A stretch of 64,000 nucleotides of DNA from Phymorhynchus buccinoides (GCA_017654935.2 CM065710.1:24674091-24738090); one strand, 5' to 3'; counted from the stretch's first letter, positions 23,218-34,411 are shown. The notes: generated from the letters alone by a model not told the origin. Numbers and translations are program-made.

Positions 23218-23596
23218 TCTCTATGTCTTCTTTAGTTCCAAACCAATTTTGGCTGTTATCAAATTACACACCGAGCCCCACGCTTTATTCACTTCAGCCA
23301 GGCTTTAGCTTAGCGGTGAATCGTGAAAGATCAATTGATCTATTCATCATTTTTTACGTTGGCGTTCTCGCTTTTCTTTCCTCCTTTGACTTTTTTCCCT
23401 TTCATTCGAAAAAAGATATTAGAATGTATGACTCCTCCACCAATTTTGTTGTTGTTAAGAGTCCTGTTGCTATGCCGTTATAAATGTACGTATATTTTAA
23501 AGTACAACATGTTCTTCATTTTTTATTTTTACTACAAGTTTTCACACTTCGATCATTCATGGCAAGCTAAGACTTGGTTGTTGGTAAACGTTTTTT

Positions 23597-23840
23597 AAAC
23601 TTTATAGGGGCACCCTGACGGATGAGTTTTTGCAAGAAACACGTCGAGATTATCACACTCACTTTGCTCTGGTTTCCTATAAATCAAATCTGCGATTCCT
23701 CCTCGGTGAAAGAGACGTGCCTTCTCTTTTGTAATGGCCGCCTGAGTTAGACCAAATCGTTTTCACAAAATTTCAACAATACAAGCCTTTTTATTTACAG
23801 TTTAGCAAAAGGAGTTTCGCTCACAACAAAGGTTGAGGAG
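23597..23840. repeat. Partial copy of the GGGTGGCC/CGGATGAG fold-back family
   Basis: GGCACCCTGACGGATGAGTT, TTTGCAAGAAACACGTCGAG and CTCACTTTGCTCTGGTTTCC match the left arm of 60892-61448. The right arm is not obvious. At 23841-24316 nothing is recognised. Confidence 0.65.
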
Positions 23841-24316
23841 GGTGTGTGGGCACACTTGCAGGGATGTGAGAGTTACGCATAAGTGCGTAAATGCGCTTTT
23901 TGTATTCAACTAAATATTTTGTTTAAACTACAGAAAGAAGATCGTACGGATTGATGAGTTCAGTAGTTATAGACTTTCGTCATTCAGCACACAGTGAAGA
24001 TTTAAGAAGTTTGTAGCAGAAGTACATCCATTTCGTGAGCTTCTCTGTGGTTAGCTAGTTACGTCCAATGGCAATGCGCCTTTTTCATGTGTTCGGCTAC
24101 TTCCCCCCTGTCATTTCGAAGAAGTAGGCTTATTTGGATGTCTTCAAAGCTATTGAGAGAAACGTTTCATCTTCAACCATGAAACTTGTGCATCACACCA
24201 TACGATAGATGTGAAGAAAGAGGAGATCGACAAAGAATGCCAACACAAATTTGACAGGGCTTGGTTGGTCGAAACCGGGAACCGTATCGAAGTCAGATGG
24301 GCAGCGGCAAACCTAA

Positions 24317-24690
24317 GCAAGCGCGAAATCGCAATAGTTTGTGGCATGTGGTCTATTTTTACCACTCCAATCATGAGTCGCCTCCCCTGGCTTTTCAATA
24401 ATTTTAATCTGTAAACCAGAATGTTATCTCTGCACCATTTCGTAACTTTTTATATCTTTTGGAAAACATTTAAAACTATATATCCTACTTATACTCATCA
24501 AAAGAAGCACCGCATACTCGTGTGTTGTAGCGTCTGTATTACGTATGTTTATTATTTTGTGCGCTTTTAAAATACATCATTTTAAAGAGCAGCCTCAATT
24601 TGAAGTGTAGCCTCGATTTGAAGTGCGAAAATTTTGGACCGACGACCGACCGACAAAGTGAGTTATAGGTTTGTGGCTTGAGCCACAAAC
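24317..24690. repeat. Dispersed repeat ending in a 22-bp perfect palindrome, copy 1
   Basis: It matches 52421-52832 along its length (TCGCAATAGTTTGTGGC, ATGAGTCGCCTCCCCTGGC, CATCAAAAGAAGCACCGCAT, GACCGACCGACAAAGTGAG). The last 22 bases (24669-24690) are a perfect palindrome with half-site GTTTGTGGCTT, followed by A-rich sequence. A third end-fragment is at 43790-43902. Terminal hairpins occur on Helitrons and some retroelements; no CTRR end is seen. Confidence 0.75.
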
Positions 24691-24796
24691 AAAAACAAAC
24701 AAATTTGATGTTGGAGGCAAAGTCTTGTTTGAGTACTTCGACGATACCATCAACTACGCTTTTTTGTTTTGGGTCCTCTCACATCCCTGCACTTGA

Positions 24797-25240
24797 AAAA
24801 CCTAGCTATCAATTTGGTCAGAACCTCCCTTATATGACCTTCAAAAATTCTCCAAAATGAAGTCTTATTAGGGAGGGGTCTTATAAGGGAGGTAATTTTG
24901 ATACTTACAAAGAAGGGCAATGTCTCAGAGAAGTAGGTCTTATATGGGAGGGTCTTATAATGGGAGGTCTTATAAGGGAGGTTCCACTGTACCAGACAGA
25001 GGAATTTCTCCCTGTTCTTACCAACTTTCAACTGCTGTGGGATTTTTATGTGCCGCGGTGCGTAAAGCGCATGGGTCAGACTAGCTTTAAGTCCCCATCC
25101 GAAGGACTGGACGTTCAGTTCGATTTTCCTGTCAAACTAGAAAGAAAGGGCGAGGCTGGGATTGGAATCCGGGTCACTCACGTTGCAGTCACGCGTTACA
25201 TTTGGCAGGCGAACGTCTTAACCACTCTGCCACCTTTCTC
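24797..25240 (-). mobile_element. tRNA-headed SINE split by a pogo-like MITE
   Basis: In minus orientation: GGTGGCAGAGTGGTTAAGAC at about 25236, B-box-like GGATTCCAATCCC, TCCTTCGGATGGGGACTTAA. The 3' part (CTGACCAAATTGATAGCTAG) lies beyond the inserted MITE at 24819-24991. The A-box region is well kept; the B box is weaker than in the 17121 copy. Confidence 0.8.
24819..24991. mobile_element. pogo-like MITE nested in a SINE
   Basis: The left end is degraded (CAGAACCTCCCTTATATGAC); the right end is intact (AAGGGAGGTTCCACTGTA). The internal CATTGCCCTTCTTTGTAAG-type segment is present in reverse. Confidence 0.8.
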
Positions 25241-25319
25241 CCTTGGTTATTACGGCCAACAGTGCAGTGTGTTCTGTACTGGTGCATTTGAAATCTTGTT
25301 GCAGGTCTACTATGAATAC

Positions 25320-25650
25320 CAGACCTGTTTACCCATAAGATTTCACTATATTTTGTACACAGTTCTGACCAAAATATGATACATGGGGGGAAAATATGGT
25401 GAAATGGTGAGAGAAAAAAAATCATTTCTGTATATTGGCTGATTCAGGAAACTGGTGCAATCTGTGTGTGTGTGTTGTTGTAAATAATGGATGACACTTT
25501 TGACATAGTATTTCTATAAGTTGTTATCAAAATGTATGCATGTTTGCACTGTTTTTTAAACTTTCCTATTGGAGTACTCCAATTTTGTGAAAAATACACT
25601 TATTTTGGATTCCGAATACACACAGCCCGATTTCAGGGTAATCAGGTCTG
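25320..25650. mobile_element. CAGACCTGTTTACCC-ended MITE, unexpanded 331 bp, target duplication GAATAC
   Basis: CAGACCTGTTTACCC ... AGGGTAATCAGGTCTG with GAATAC at 25314-25319 and 25651-25656. It contains a single TTCAGGAAACTGGTGC followed by a short (GT)n, which is the progenitor of the 17-unit array in the 13276 copy. Confidence 0.85.
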
Positions 25651-25659
25651 GAATACTTC

Positions 25660-25963
25660 TCGTCGATCGCTCCATTTCCTGTCAAATATGAGTGCAGATG
25701 CGTCATGCTGCTGTTAAGCACCTAACTAAGAAATAGTCAGGCCCAGTGTGTCCGTCTTCGCCTGGAGGAAATCTTTGTAAGAGTTTCTAGAACAAAGGCA
25801 GGAGAATGGATCATTCACTTTCAGGCAGAAAGATAGTAGATGACAGTAAGCAAAGGGAAAAGACAAGAAAGTGATACTCATAGATTAGAGGAAGTTACAA
25901 GCACAGAACTTCCAGAAGGTAGGGGAACTATTTGTACGAAAAACCCCAGTACCCCTACAGGTG
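25660..25963 (-). mobile_element. GAA-tailed ~300-bp repeat (tail lost)
   Basis: It matches other copies from TCGATCGCTCCATTTCCTGT (element 3' side) to CCAGTACCCCTACAGG (5' side). The GAA tail is replaced by CTTCTCG. Confidence 0.75.
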
Positions 25964-25999
25964 ATGACAATTCAATGATTTAACCTGGTTTTGCAAAAT

Positions 26000-26120
26000 G
26001 TACTTGTACATACTAGACGGAACTTTCCTGGTATTGCAGTACCTCCAGGATCGTCCCACTATAATGATGTACATTTATTAATGTCCCATATGTGCCTGTT
26101 CCCGGTGGGAGTACGTTGAA
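26000..26120. repeat. Dispersed repeat related to 43615-43745
   Basis: Shared phrases are TACTGGTGTTGCACTGCCTCC-like sequence, AATGTCCCATATGTG.CTGT and the decreasing match beyond. Ends are unclear. Confidence 0.5.
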
Positions 26121-26243
26121 CACATTTTCTCTCAATTCAACAATAATGGGGAGGGGGTGTGTGCCAGTACATACGCAGACAGGGGAGAAAGACGAGTGGT
26201 TGGAGGTGGGGAAAGGAGGGAGAGATAGGTCTTCTCGTACCCT

Positions 26244-26396
26244 GGGCCTGTATTCACGTTGAGATAGCATAAGACTTAGCATCATGCTAACTTAGAAGCT
26301 CTTCCAAAAGTCCTATTAAATCCTATAGGACATTGGAAGAGCTTCTAAGTTAGCATCATGCTAAGTCTCATGCTATCTCAACGTGAATACAGGCCC
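26244..26396. mobile_element. 153-bp near-perfect palindrome (hairpin MITE), copy 1
   Basis: GGGCCTGTATTCACGTTGAG ... CTCAACGTGAATACAGGCCC. The arms are about 66 bases with one or two mismatches. The loop region reads AAGTCCTATTAAATCCTATAG. A second copy of identical length at 40588-40740 has the loop in the opposite orientation. Confidence 0.9.
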
Positions 26397-26414
26397 TGGC
26401 TTACAGACTCCAGG

Positions 26415-26823
26415 CATAGCTGCCAACTGTCGTGAATTTTTCAGGAATGTCCAGATTTCTCAAGTCAGTCAGGAAAATCCAGAAAACTCCAATTTTTCTG
26501 AATTTGACTTTTTTCCAAGGAAGGATAGGGTACTGAAGGATTTGTAATGCATTTTCTTAGTTTTAAGTTGAACATGCAGCCAGTTGAACTTTAAAAGTAG
26601 GATTTTTCAGAACTCTCTTTATAGACACTTTATATACAGTATATTGATTCAAATTTGATACCTTTGTTTATCAAAGTGTAGTTTACAAAACACGAAGAGT
26701 GAAGTTTTGCAGCTTCAGTTCATGGAAAACCTTCAGCTTCAGGGACGTTGCCCTCACACCCCCACCATGGGGGTCCCCGTACTTTTTGTCAGGAATTTCA
26801 TTTCTTCAAGGTTGGCAGCTATG
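26415..26823. mobile_element. Element with CATAGCTGCCAAC inverted ends
   Basis: CATAGCTGCCAACTGTCGTG on the left, AAGGTTGGCAGCTATG on the right, 409 bp. The inside shows AATTTTTCAGGAATGTCC / GTCAGGAATTTCATTTC inverted similarity. Single copy here; no transposase. Confidence 0.65.
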
Positions 26824-26872
26824 TCCATGGATCATGATCATCCCAACAGCTATTGAACACTATGGTACAAAT

Positions 26873-27050
26873 GCAACAGCTAAGGATGAGAACATTACAT
26901 GTGTGACCGTGTTTTAGAACAAAGCTAAGGATGAGAACATTACGTGTCTGACCGTGTTTGATTACCCCGCCACGTGGGCATTAGAACAAAGCTAAGGATG
27001 AGAACATTACGTGTCTGACCGTGTTTGATTACCCCGCCACGTGGGCAGCC
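26873..27050. repeat. 67-bp tandem repeat, about 2.6 copies
   Basis: GAACAAAGCTAAGGATGAGA ... GATTACCCCGCCACGTGGGC begins at 26917 and 26984. A related reverse copy (CCCACGTGGCGGGGTAACC) is at 60607-60700. Confidence 0.85.
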
Positions 27051-27850
27051 ACACTCAAGACTTCGGGGGATTTTGGAAACTGAGCTTGCCATGCAGAACA
27101 TAAAATTTGTATGTAGCCTTGGTGTTCTTGCTTATGTCAATTGGTCTGACACAGCCTTATGCCAAGGTGAAAGATAAGTGTAAATATGACTTTATACTTG
27201 TTGCAAATTACATGCTGTTTCTACAACAACAACAACATCATACAGTATTTATACGGCGCTGAATCTTGATAGAAATCAAATCAAAGCGCACACACACGTT
27301 AGCATTCAAAGCGCATTCAAACACAAACGCAATACAACGCGAACACACACAGATAACATAAATGGAATATAGCAGAAACAGACCTAATGGCAAGAGAGAG
27401 AAGATAAGAAAGAGAGAGGAGCTTTAATGACGGGGAACAGGTGGGTTTTGAGGTTAGCTTTGAAAGCAGAGAGAGTCGGTCGCTGACGGAGGGAGAGCGG
27501 AAGTTTGTTCCAGGAGGTCGGTCACACACACACACAGTGACACACTGTACAATGGTTACCCCTCATCTAAACCCAAACACAGCCGTCTTTATTGGAATGC
27601 ATCTCGGTCGTACATACAACAACAAAAAAGATGAATATATAATGGTCACAGATGAGAGCTGAAAAATAATGAATTGGACATGAGCCAGTAATACATAACA
27701 TGAAATTGAATTGAAATTCATAACAGGCATACAATTTTCCTCATTTTTCTAAAATTCAGGAAAAAAAATTATCAAAAGGAAACCAATACAATGCTGACAA
27801 AATGTCTCCAAAAGTAATATTTAAATAGTGAAAGATTGATCTACTCCACT
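27051..27850. other. Repeat-like DNA without a recognised gene
   Basis: 27240-27540 has TATTTATACGGCGCTGAATC, several AAAGCGC motifs and a purine-rich stretch, as in many degraded interspersed repeats, but no second copy is visible here. Small frames are unsupported. Confidence 0.4.
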
Positions 27851-28260
27851 GTAGCTGCATTGTGTGCTGTATTCTGTTAATTCAACTGGTATAGTGGAAA
27901 GTTACCTGCTTCTCATAGCAGGGCTAGGGACGCATGTGGGTGTGCCTGAATTCAGGCAATTTGATGCTGGTTCAGCCTGAAGACAGGGCTCTTCTCATGC
28001 TCTTTTTGCTCTTAAATTGACCATTATATCAAGGGTTATGATGGAAAGTTCAGGCAAACACTTCGGTCCCCACATGCACCCGTATCATAGAAACACAGAA
28101 CATGTTGCAGTTATCTATTCCTACCCTCTTTTTGCTCTTAATTTGACCATTTATCAAGGGTTATGATGGAAAGTTCAGGCAAACACTTCGGTCACCACAT
28201 GCACCCGTGACACAGAACATGTTGCAGTTATCTATTCCTACCCTATTTTTGCAAGTTAGT
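27850..28260. repeat. Dispersed repeat with nested/adjacent GCATGTGGG fold-back copies
   Basis: TTCAACTGGTATAGTGGAAA and ATGTTGCAGTTATCTATTCC recur at 28730-28830. Within it, 27927-28082 is a GCATGTGGGTGTGCC...CACATGCACCC fold-back, and its right half is repeated at 28130-28206. Confidence 0.65.
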
Positions 28261-28719
28261 TGGTCAACAGCTAATGGTTATCTCAGGACTGTCACCGCAT
28301 AACATTCGATCACGTATAACAAAACATCAATGATTCTTAACGTCCAAAAAACCTGGGAAAAACACACGCAAAAACAGTACAATTCACGACATGGCATCTT
28401 CATCATTGTACCCTATAGCTCATAATTTCACACAGTGCTGGAAACGTTGAGCCACTCTACTCTATTTATCGGATCCAGGTTAAAAAAAATCAGTAAAAAA
28501 GGATAACAAGCACATCCTAATAAAAAATAAAAAAGGCCATAATTAGGCAAATATGCACTGCAGAATGGGCAACATGTGCATGAAAGCCAGTGAACAATAA
28601 AACAAAAAACCCTGGCATGTCATAAATTGTAAATGAGGATGGAGAGAATGAAAACTGGGGATGAGGGGCTACTCTTAGCTTAAAGCTCCCCCACCACGAC
28701 AAGGTGGAAGCCCGCGGGG

Positions 28720-28830
28720 GGAGCTGTATTTTGTTAATTCATCAACTGGTAAGTGGAAAGTTATCTGCCTCCGATAGGAACACAGTAAGAAAATGTTGCA
28801 GATGTCTATTCCTACCCTATTTTTACCTAA
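28720..28830. repeat. Second copy of the 27850 repeat
   Basis: It shares GTGGAAAGTTA(T/C)CTGC, GGAACACAGTAAGAAAATG-type sequence and TGTCTATTCCTACCC with 27890-28250, without the fold-back insert. The rest of 28261-28719 shows nothing recognised. Confidence 0.6.
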
Positions 28831-29086
28831 CAAATGTGACAGCGCATGACAAAAACACACAGGAATTTTGGCATAAATTGAGATTTTAATTTTTCATGGT
28901 GGAGCAAAGATTCCTTGTTCATACACAGAAACCCGAATTGAGTTATCTTGTCTAGTTTTTATTTCATAATTATCTGAAGTTTGGCATTCGAAATAGATCA
29001 TTTGCAGAAATCGGGCACAGAAGATACAATTTTGTTTCTATTGACTTGATTTAGAAAAGAACCAAATAAACAAAGAAATCGTTCAA

Positions 29087-29247
29087 AATTGTTTTCCATG
29101 ATGTGGATACTGGTAGAACACAAAACAATAGACATAAATATGCCCTAAATAGAAAATTAGTATTTTGGGGTTGTTGACTATTTTTGGCTTTTGCTCAAAA
29201 CATTCTGAGCGACTTATGTGGGGGTTTTCCCATGATGCACCATCACA
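29087..29247. repeat. Dispersed repeat, copy 2 of 1-170
   Basis: It matches 1-170 with small indels (ATAAATATGCCCTAAATAG, GTTGACTATTTTTGGCTTTT) and then continues into sequence not present at 170, where copy 1 meets the (TTTA)n tract. Confidence 0.75.
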
Positions 29248-29417
29248 AATATTGGGAGCTTTGAAATTGGCCTAAAATAGTGAAACCCCCCCCCCTCCCA
29301 ACAGGTGTTTTTTCTCCACAACTGTCATTCCTGATGAATTCAGCAATACATTATAACGAAAGAAAAAAAAAGTGATGAAATTTACAATCAGCTGAGCAGA
29401 AAGGTGGTGAAACTTAA

Positions 29418-29983
29418 TGGCCAGCCACACTGCATACAGTTTGATGCCAATACGATCCGATTGTGGCGATGTCTGCAAGTCATGATTCACGTGAAATACT
29501 TCCGTCAAAGATATTCTAAAAGGGGTAAGATGGATTACTTCAAAGCTCGGCGAACCGGGCTGATAGAGTTATCGTTAGTGGGGACGTGTACACTATTAAC
29601 AGTGGAGGCTATCCCAAAACTCGGACTGGAACTTGAACGGAGGATTCAACTGGCCTATCTATGTGTAAAATGTGTCACGTTTCAAAGGGACATAACCAGT
29701 GTTTCTGTCCTCACTACTCATATAGGGAAAAGAGACCGGATGTTTATCTTCCCCTGTACAGTCTTTGCTTCCGTCTAAGAATAAATCTGTTTTTGCTCAC
29801 TATACAAGTTGATCCCAATACACGAATCATAAAATGTCCGATACCAAAACAGATATTTCATCAGGTTCGTGTACAAATGTAGTGATCATATCTAGTACTT
29901 AGGATTTCATCAGATTCATTTAGACAGTAGAATTTCACAATCTGATCATATTGGCATCGAATCATACGCAGTGTGGCTGGCCC
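29418..29983. mobile_element. Fold-back element with GGCCAGCCACACTGC ends
   Basis: 29418-29466 (GGCCAGCCACACTGCATAC...) is mirrored by 29935-29983 (...GCAGTGTGGCTGGCC). The internal GATTCACGTGAAATACTTCC is shared with 40939-41151. The 124-codon plus frame inside has no recognisable motif. Confidence 0.75.
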
Positions 29984-30705
29984 TTTACAGCCAGCCATAC
30001 AAACCACAGTGTGATAAACGATTAAATGTATTGCGCAATCATTAACAGCGACCAACGATTATAATTTTAGGATGCAGTCTATAAATTTAAAAAAAGTGAA
30101 AGATGACAAACGAAATACATATCGGGCTATACATTGGTTTGGCGTAGATTAACTGATTTGATTACAGTCAGCACAACATATTCTATAAATAAATTAATAC
30201 ATCAAATAATTTTTTAAAAATCAGACTAGAACAAAAGAGGCAGAAATATGTTCTTAATAAATATCTTTTAAAAATGATTAACTTCTAAGTTATACAAAAA
30301 TTAAAAAAACGAGCGTGAAAACGCTAGATTACCAGCCGCGCAGCAGCATTTTCAGCTCCAGTGACCCTGACCTTGATCTTTGAACTTGGCCTAGATATCC
30401 TAACTACCTATTATGCAAAATGTTAAGGTCCATCCATTCAAATGCTATTGTGGTAACGTAGATAGTCGGGAACAAACAAATTCCCCTGGACACATTCAAC
30501 AGCTCCCGCTTCGTGGCTACTGAGCAAGAGGCTGATGATGTATGTTCTTGCTGAATAAAGTAACGTCTTTTACACACACACAAACATCAAAGAAAGAGCC
30601 ATACAGTATAATTAGTGCAAAGAAACTTGGTGAGCTGGACAACAAATTCATGTCCCGCTCGATCAAGTAACTCGAACTTCTTAGTTATACCCAAAAGCCT
30701 GAATT
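29984..30705. other. AT-rich unassigned DNA
   Basis: No gene or repeat family recognised. Confidence 0.4.
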
Positions 30706-31009
30706 TTTCTTCTTCGATCACTCAGACAGTTTCCTGTCAAATATGAGCGCAGATGCGTCATGCTGCCGTTATGCACCTAAGAAAGAAAGAATTAGGCCCA
30801 GGAGGCTGGAGGAAATCTTTTTTGAAAGTATTTCGTGAAAAAAAGGCAAGAGAATGGACCGTAAAGGCAGAAAGATAGTAGTAGATGACAGTAAGCAAAG
30901 GGGAAAAGGCAGAGTCAGAGAGTGACAGATTAGAGGAAGTTACAAGCAGAACTTCCAGAAGGTGGGGGAACTATTTATACAAAAGACCCCCCGGTATCCC
31001 CACGGGAGG
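30706..31009 (-). mobile_element. GAA-tailed ~300-bp repeat
   Basis: In minus orientation from CCCGTGGGGATACCGGGGGG at 31009 to GTCTGAGTGATCGAAGAAGA at 30706. Near full length. Confidence 0.8.
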
Positions 31010-31076
31010 CCTGAATATACAAAGAGTTCGCGGACTGAAGCTGGTTTTTTGTTGTACTCCCACCCTTTCACCTACA

Positions 31077-31346
31077 CATGGGTGCAACGACACAACATAA
31101 AAAACCCTGAAAGGCCGGGGTCCAGGGGTAATGTCCCCCTGCAGCTGAAGAAAAAATTGATTTATGAAGGTATTTTAGATTGCCTTTTCCACAATTTATA
31201 CAAATGCTTATTTTACAGTGTTTGAAACATACAGTAGACACACAAAGATCTTGTTTTGACAAATTTGAAAAAAAGGAACTTCCTTTTCTGGTAAAATTCA
31301 AAAAACAGGAAATCCTGGTATACCAGGAAAAGGTGCATCCATGCAT
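31077..31346. mobile_element. Element with CATGGGTGCAAC inverted ends, copy 1
   Basis: CATGGGTGCAACGACACAAC ... AAAAGGTGCATCCATGC. The interior AAAGGCCGGGGTCCAGGGGT matches 47731-47996, and a longer relative is at 51304-51672. No transposase. Confidence 0.7.
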
Positions 31347-31977
31347 TACACATGGAAAAAACCATTCGCTTAAAAAAAAAGGTTTTAAAATTCAATATAT
31401 TTTTAACTCACTCGGGACTGACCAAATTATTATTTTCCCTTGTTCTGTGGGGACTGGGCATTTGACTAGGTTCGTAAAACAATCACCCAAACCAAGTTAT
31501 GAAGAGTTAGGCATCAATATTTTCAGAAAAGATTAGCAACACCATGCACTAAATGGTCGATATATATCAGATTATATATACCTTCGTAGTTTGCTTCATA
31601 TTAACGGAAATGGCTAACACATAGAAAAAAGGAAAATTTCACATTCCGATCTTTTAACCCCCCATCTACAGCCAAACCTGAATGTAAAGTCTGCAATCAT
31701 TGGTTGATTTCAAGAGAAGCAAGGTCAAAGCAAACTGACGTCGCTCTTGAAAACTGGTTACACGCCAGAAATCAAAACCTTGAAAACTCTCATGAGCCAG
31801 ATCAGGCTTAATCGTCCTAAACGGTTGTGCGAGCCATGAGCCGGATTCGGCTCATTCGTCCTGAGTGAGTTAAGCTCAAAATTAATATAATGTCTACACA
31901 ACTACCTACTCCAAACAAGGCTTTACTACCATCATTAGCTTCTTCACGCCAAGTAAAACAAGCAGCTCGACATTATA

Positions 31978-32143
31978 TTAACCTCTTCGCTGCCGATGAC
32001 GTATATATACGTCCTCTATAGCGCTTCAGTACTTGCCACCGACGCATATATGTCGTCGCTAAGTAGCGATATTGCCGCGTTCAAAAATCGCGTGGCAAAG
32101 CGGCGGTGCATGCGCAAATAGTAGGCGGCAGCGAAGAGGTTAA
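31978..32143. mobile_element. 166-bp TTAA-flanked palindromic element
   Basis: TTAACCTCTTCGCTGCC and GGCAGCGAAGAGGTTAA are perfect 17-base inverted ends including TTAA. Inside are GACGTATATATACGTC and GTCGCTAAGTAGCGAT palindromes. Its ends resemble the larger TTAACCCTTTCGCCGCC family, so it is probably a short cousin. Confidence 0.85.
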
Positions 32144-32180
32144 TTCAATCCATTAATTGATTAAAAGACCCTTCCATGCT

Positions 32181-32427
32181 TTAACCCTTTCAACGCCAGA
32201 CATTTTTCGGCCAAAACTTTCCATGAAACTTACCTGGGTACAGAATAGATTTTGTCTGCAATACTGAGGATTCCTCTGTGACACACATAACATAGGGCCT
32301 ATCCTTACCTCCCAAAATTATGAACATAGGGTAATTGGATAACAGACCCTCGTTTGATGCCTTTTCAGTGACATGGGTGTCAAATCATTGTGGTGCCAAG
32401 AGGCAACAGTGGCGATGAAAGGGTTAA
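32181..32427. mobile_element. piggyBac-like MITE
   Basis: TTAACCCTTTCAACGCCAG ... AGTGGCGATGAAAGGGTTAA, 247 bp, TTAA both ends. Confidence 0.85.
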
Positions 32428-32675
32428 CTCTTCAAGCGCCATGTATTTTTTTGGACGTTCTTGGTTGTCCGTTGCATCTCAACCAACAAGAGGGGAGTAA
32501 CTATTTTTTTCCGAGAGCGCGTGCTTTGCTTTAACGGAAGAAAACAGTGACATAAGCTCTTAAAATAAACAAACACATGGCAGGGTACTTGGCAGCGAAT
32601 GTCTTTGCATTTGGTGGGAGTGTAGAGTGATGTCGAGGGCGGATGTATTCGCCCATGGTGCGAGAAGAGCTGAAA
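32424..32675. mobile_element. TTAACTCTTCAAGCGCCATG-ended repeat (empty-site copy)
   Basis: The left end TTAACTCTTCAAGCGCCATG is mirrored by CCATGGTGCGAGAAGAGCTG. It is the uninterrupted relative of 22145-22640 and carries the single TTAA (32531-32534) where the other copy received a MITE. Confidence 0.7.
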
Positions 32676-32750
32676 ACAATCTTTTAAAAAATTACCGGTA
32701 TCGCTAAAGAATGGGCACAGACCGTTAAAAAAACACACACCTGTATGTAG

Positions 32751-33115
32751 TATGTTGCTGCTGTTGTAAAATTGCCTCGACATTTTTTTAAATTGCAGTA
32801 TCCGATTATCAGCATAATAACAGCATACAAAAGAACGTTCTCCACCACCCAACCTCCACCACACACCCTGCTTTTCCTGAATACATTCCCTTTAAAAATG
32901 CACATCTCTCAAATCACCTTTTCAAAGTACTTTTTACAAGTACAGTGGAATCTCCCTTATAAGACCTTCAAAACTCATCCAAAATGAGGTCTTATAAGGG
33001 AGGGGTCTTATAATGGAGGTAATGTTAATACTTACAAAGGGCAATGTCTCAGAGAAGCAGGTCTTATGTGGGAGGGAGTCATAATGGGAGGTCTTATAAG
33101 GGAGGTTCCACTGTA
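32751..33115. repeat. Local segmental duplication, unit 1 (unit 2 at 33514-33859)
   Basis: TATGTTGCTGCTGTTGTAAA ... CAAAGTACTTTTTACAAG plus the following pogo-like MITE occur twice, about 760 bp apart and same orientation. The pair includes CATACAAAAGAACGTTCTCC. Confidence 0.85.
32941..33115. mobile_element. pogo-like MITE in duplication unit 1
   Basis: TACAGTGGAATCTCCCTTAT ... AAGGGAGGTTCCACTGTA, 175 bp, TA flanks. Confidence 0.85.
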
Positions 33116-33513
33116 TCTATCATCGGTGAAATTCAAAAACCTTGTATCTTAATTTTGGTAGTTTTGATATTTAAAAAAAAAATTTAACCTCGTTGACCAC
33201 GATTGATTAACTATGATGAATATGTTGTTCAAGGCATTGCGAGTTTAGTCCTGCATTTTGTTAAAATTACTTTTTTTTTTTTTTTTAGACTTGAAAAGAA
33301 CAAAGATACGAGGTTTTTGTCCTTAACTAGATCTGAATTTGGGACTTACGAGTTTTTCTTCTATTTACACAACCTCATTTACCCCAGATAGAAAGTCGTT
33401 AGAGACACGAGCTTTTGGTGGAAGGTGGAGGGGAAAAATTAGAAAGCTGACTATGTATCAAACTCAACCCCCCCAAAAAAAATAGATATAAGGTTTTTGA
33501 ATTTTACCGACGA

Positions 33514-33859
33514 TATGTTGCTGCTGTTGTAAAATTGCGTCGACTTTTGTATTGAATTGCAGTATCCGATTATCGGCATAATAACAGCATACAAAAGAAC
33601 GTTCTCCACCACCCAACCTCCACCACACACACTGCTTTTCCTGAATACATTCCCTTAAAAAATGCACATCTCTCAAATCATCATCACCTTTTCAAAGTAC
33701 TTTTTACAAGTACAGTTGGACCTCCCTTATATGACCTTCAAAAATCATCCAAAATGAGGTCTTATAAGGGAGGTCATTTTAATACTTACAAAGAAGGGCA
33801 ATGTCTCAGAGAAGCAGGTCTTATGTGGGAGGGAGTCTTATAAGGGAGGTCCCACTGTA
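33514..33859. repeat. Local segmental duplication, unit 2, with its pogo-like MITE (33711-33859)
   Basis: The MITE here has ends TACAGTTGGACCTCCCTTAT and AAGGGAGGTCCCACTGTA. It has a 25-bp internal deletion relative to unit 1, so the units have diverged since duplication. Confidence 0.8.
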
Positions 33860-34171
33860 TCATCAACACACGTACAACAAAATCAGTGACCTCAATGCAA
33901 ACCTCCACCCTGTTCAGATGTTGATAAACATTGAATACATTACAATCAAGTGAGAGAAATAGACACCCAATATTTTAAACACTGATAGAGCGATGTAGTG
34001 ATGTCCCGAGGTTCAGGTAATGGGACAAATAAAACTGAAAATGTCCTATTGTGTCCCTTCCCTGTCAGGACAAATGTCTTATTGAAATTCATCACTGGCA
34101 AACTGTCCTAGATTGATCTCTGCAAGTCAGGATATTTTGTCCTGTTCATTTCCTTGTTTCAGGACAGGATG

Positions 34172-34411
34172 GCTTGGAGTCAAAATGGACTATCTTTAGA
34201 TAGATATATCATTAGATCATAGTCCATTGACATATTATTGAACTGATTGTGAAAACTAATATTTTGTACCAAAAAAAAGACTGCTGAAGTATAAAAAGCA
34301 AAACCCCTTTTTATATATCTGTGATGATTGTTTGATAAGTTATTAGTTTTTGTAATAAATCAAATAATACATCAAAGGACTATCTAAAGATAGTCCATTT
34401 TGACTCCAAGC
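34172..34411. mobile_element. 240-bp MITE with 32-bp perfect inverted ends
   Basis: 34172-34203 (GCTTGGAGTCAAAATGGACT...) is the exact reverse complement of 34380-34411. Each end contains its own small palindrome CTATCTTTAGATAG-like. AT-rich single-copy middle. No second copy in the window. Confidence 0.85.
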
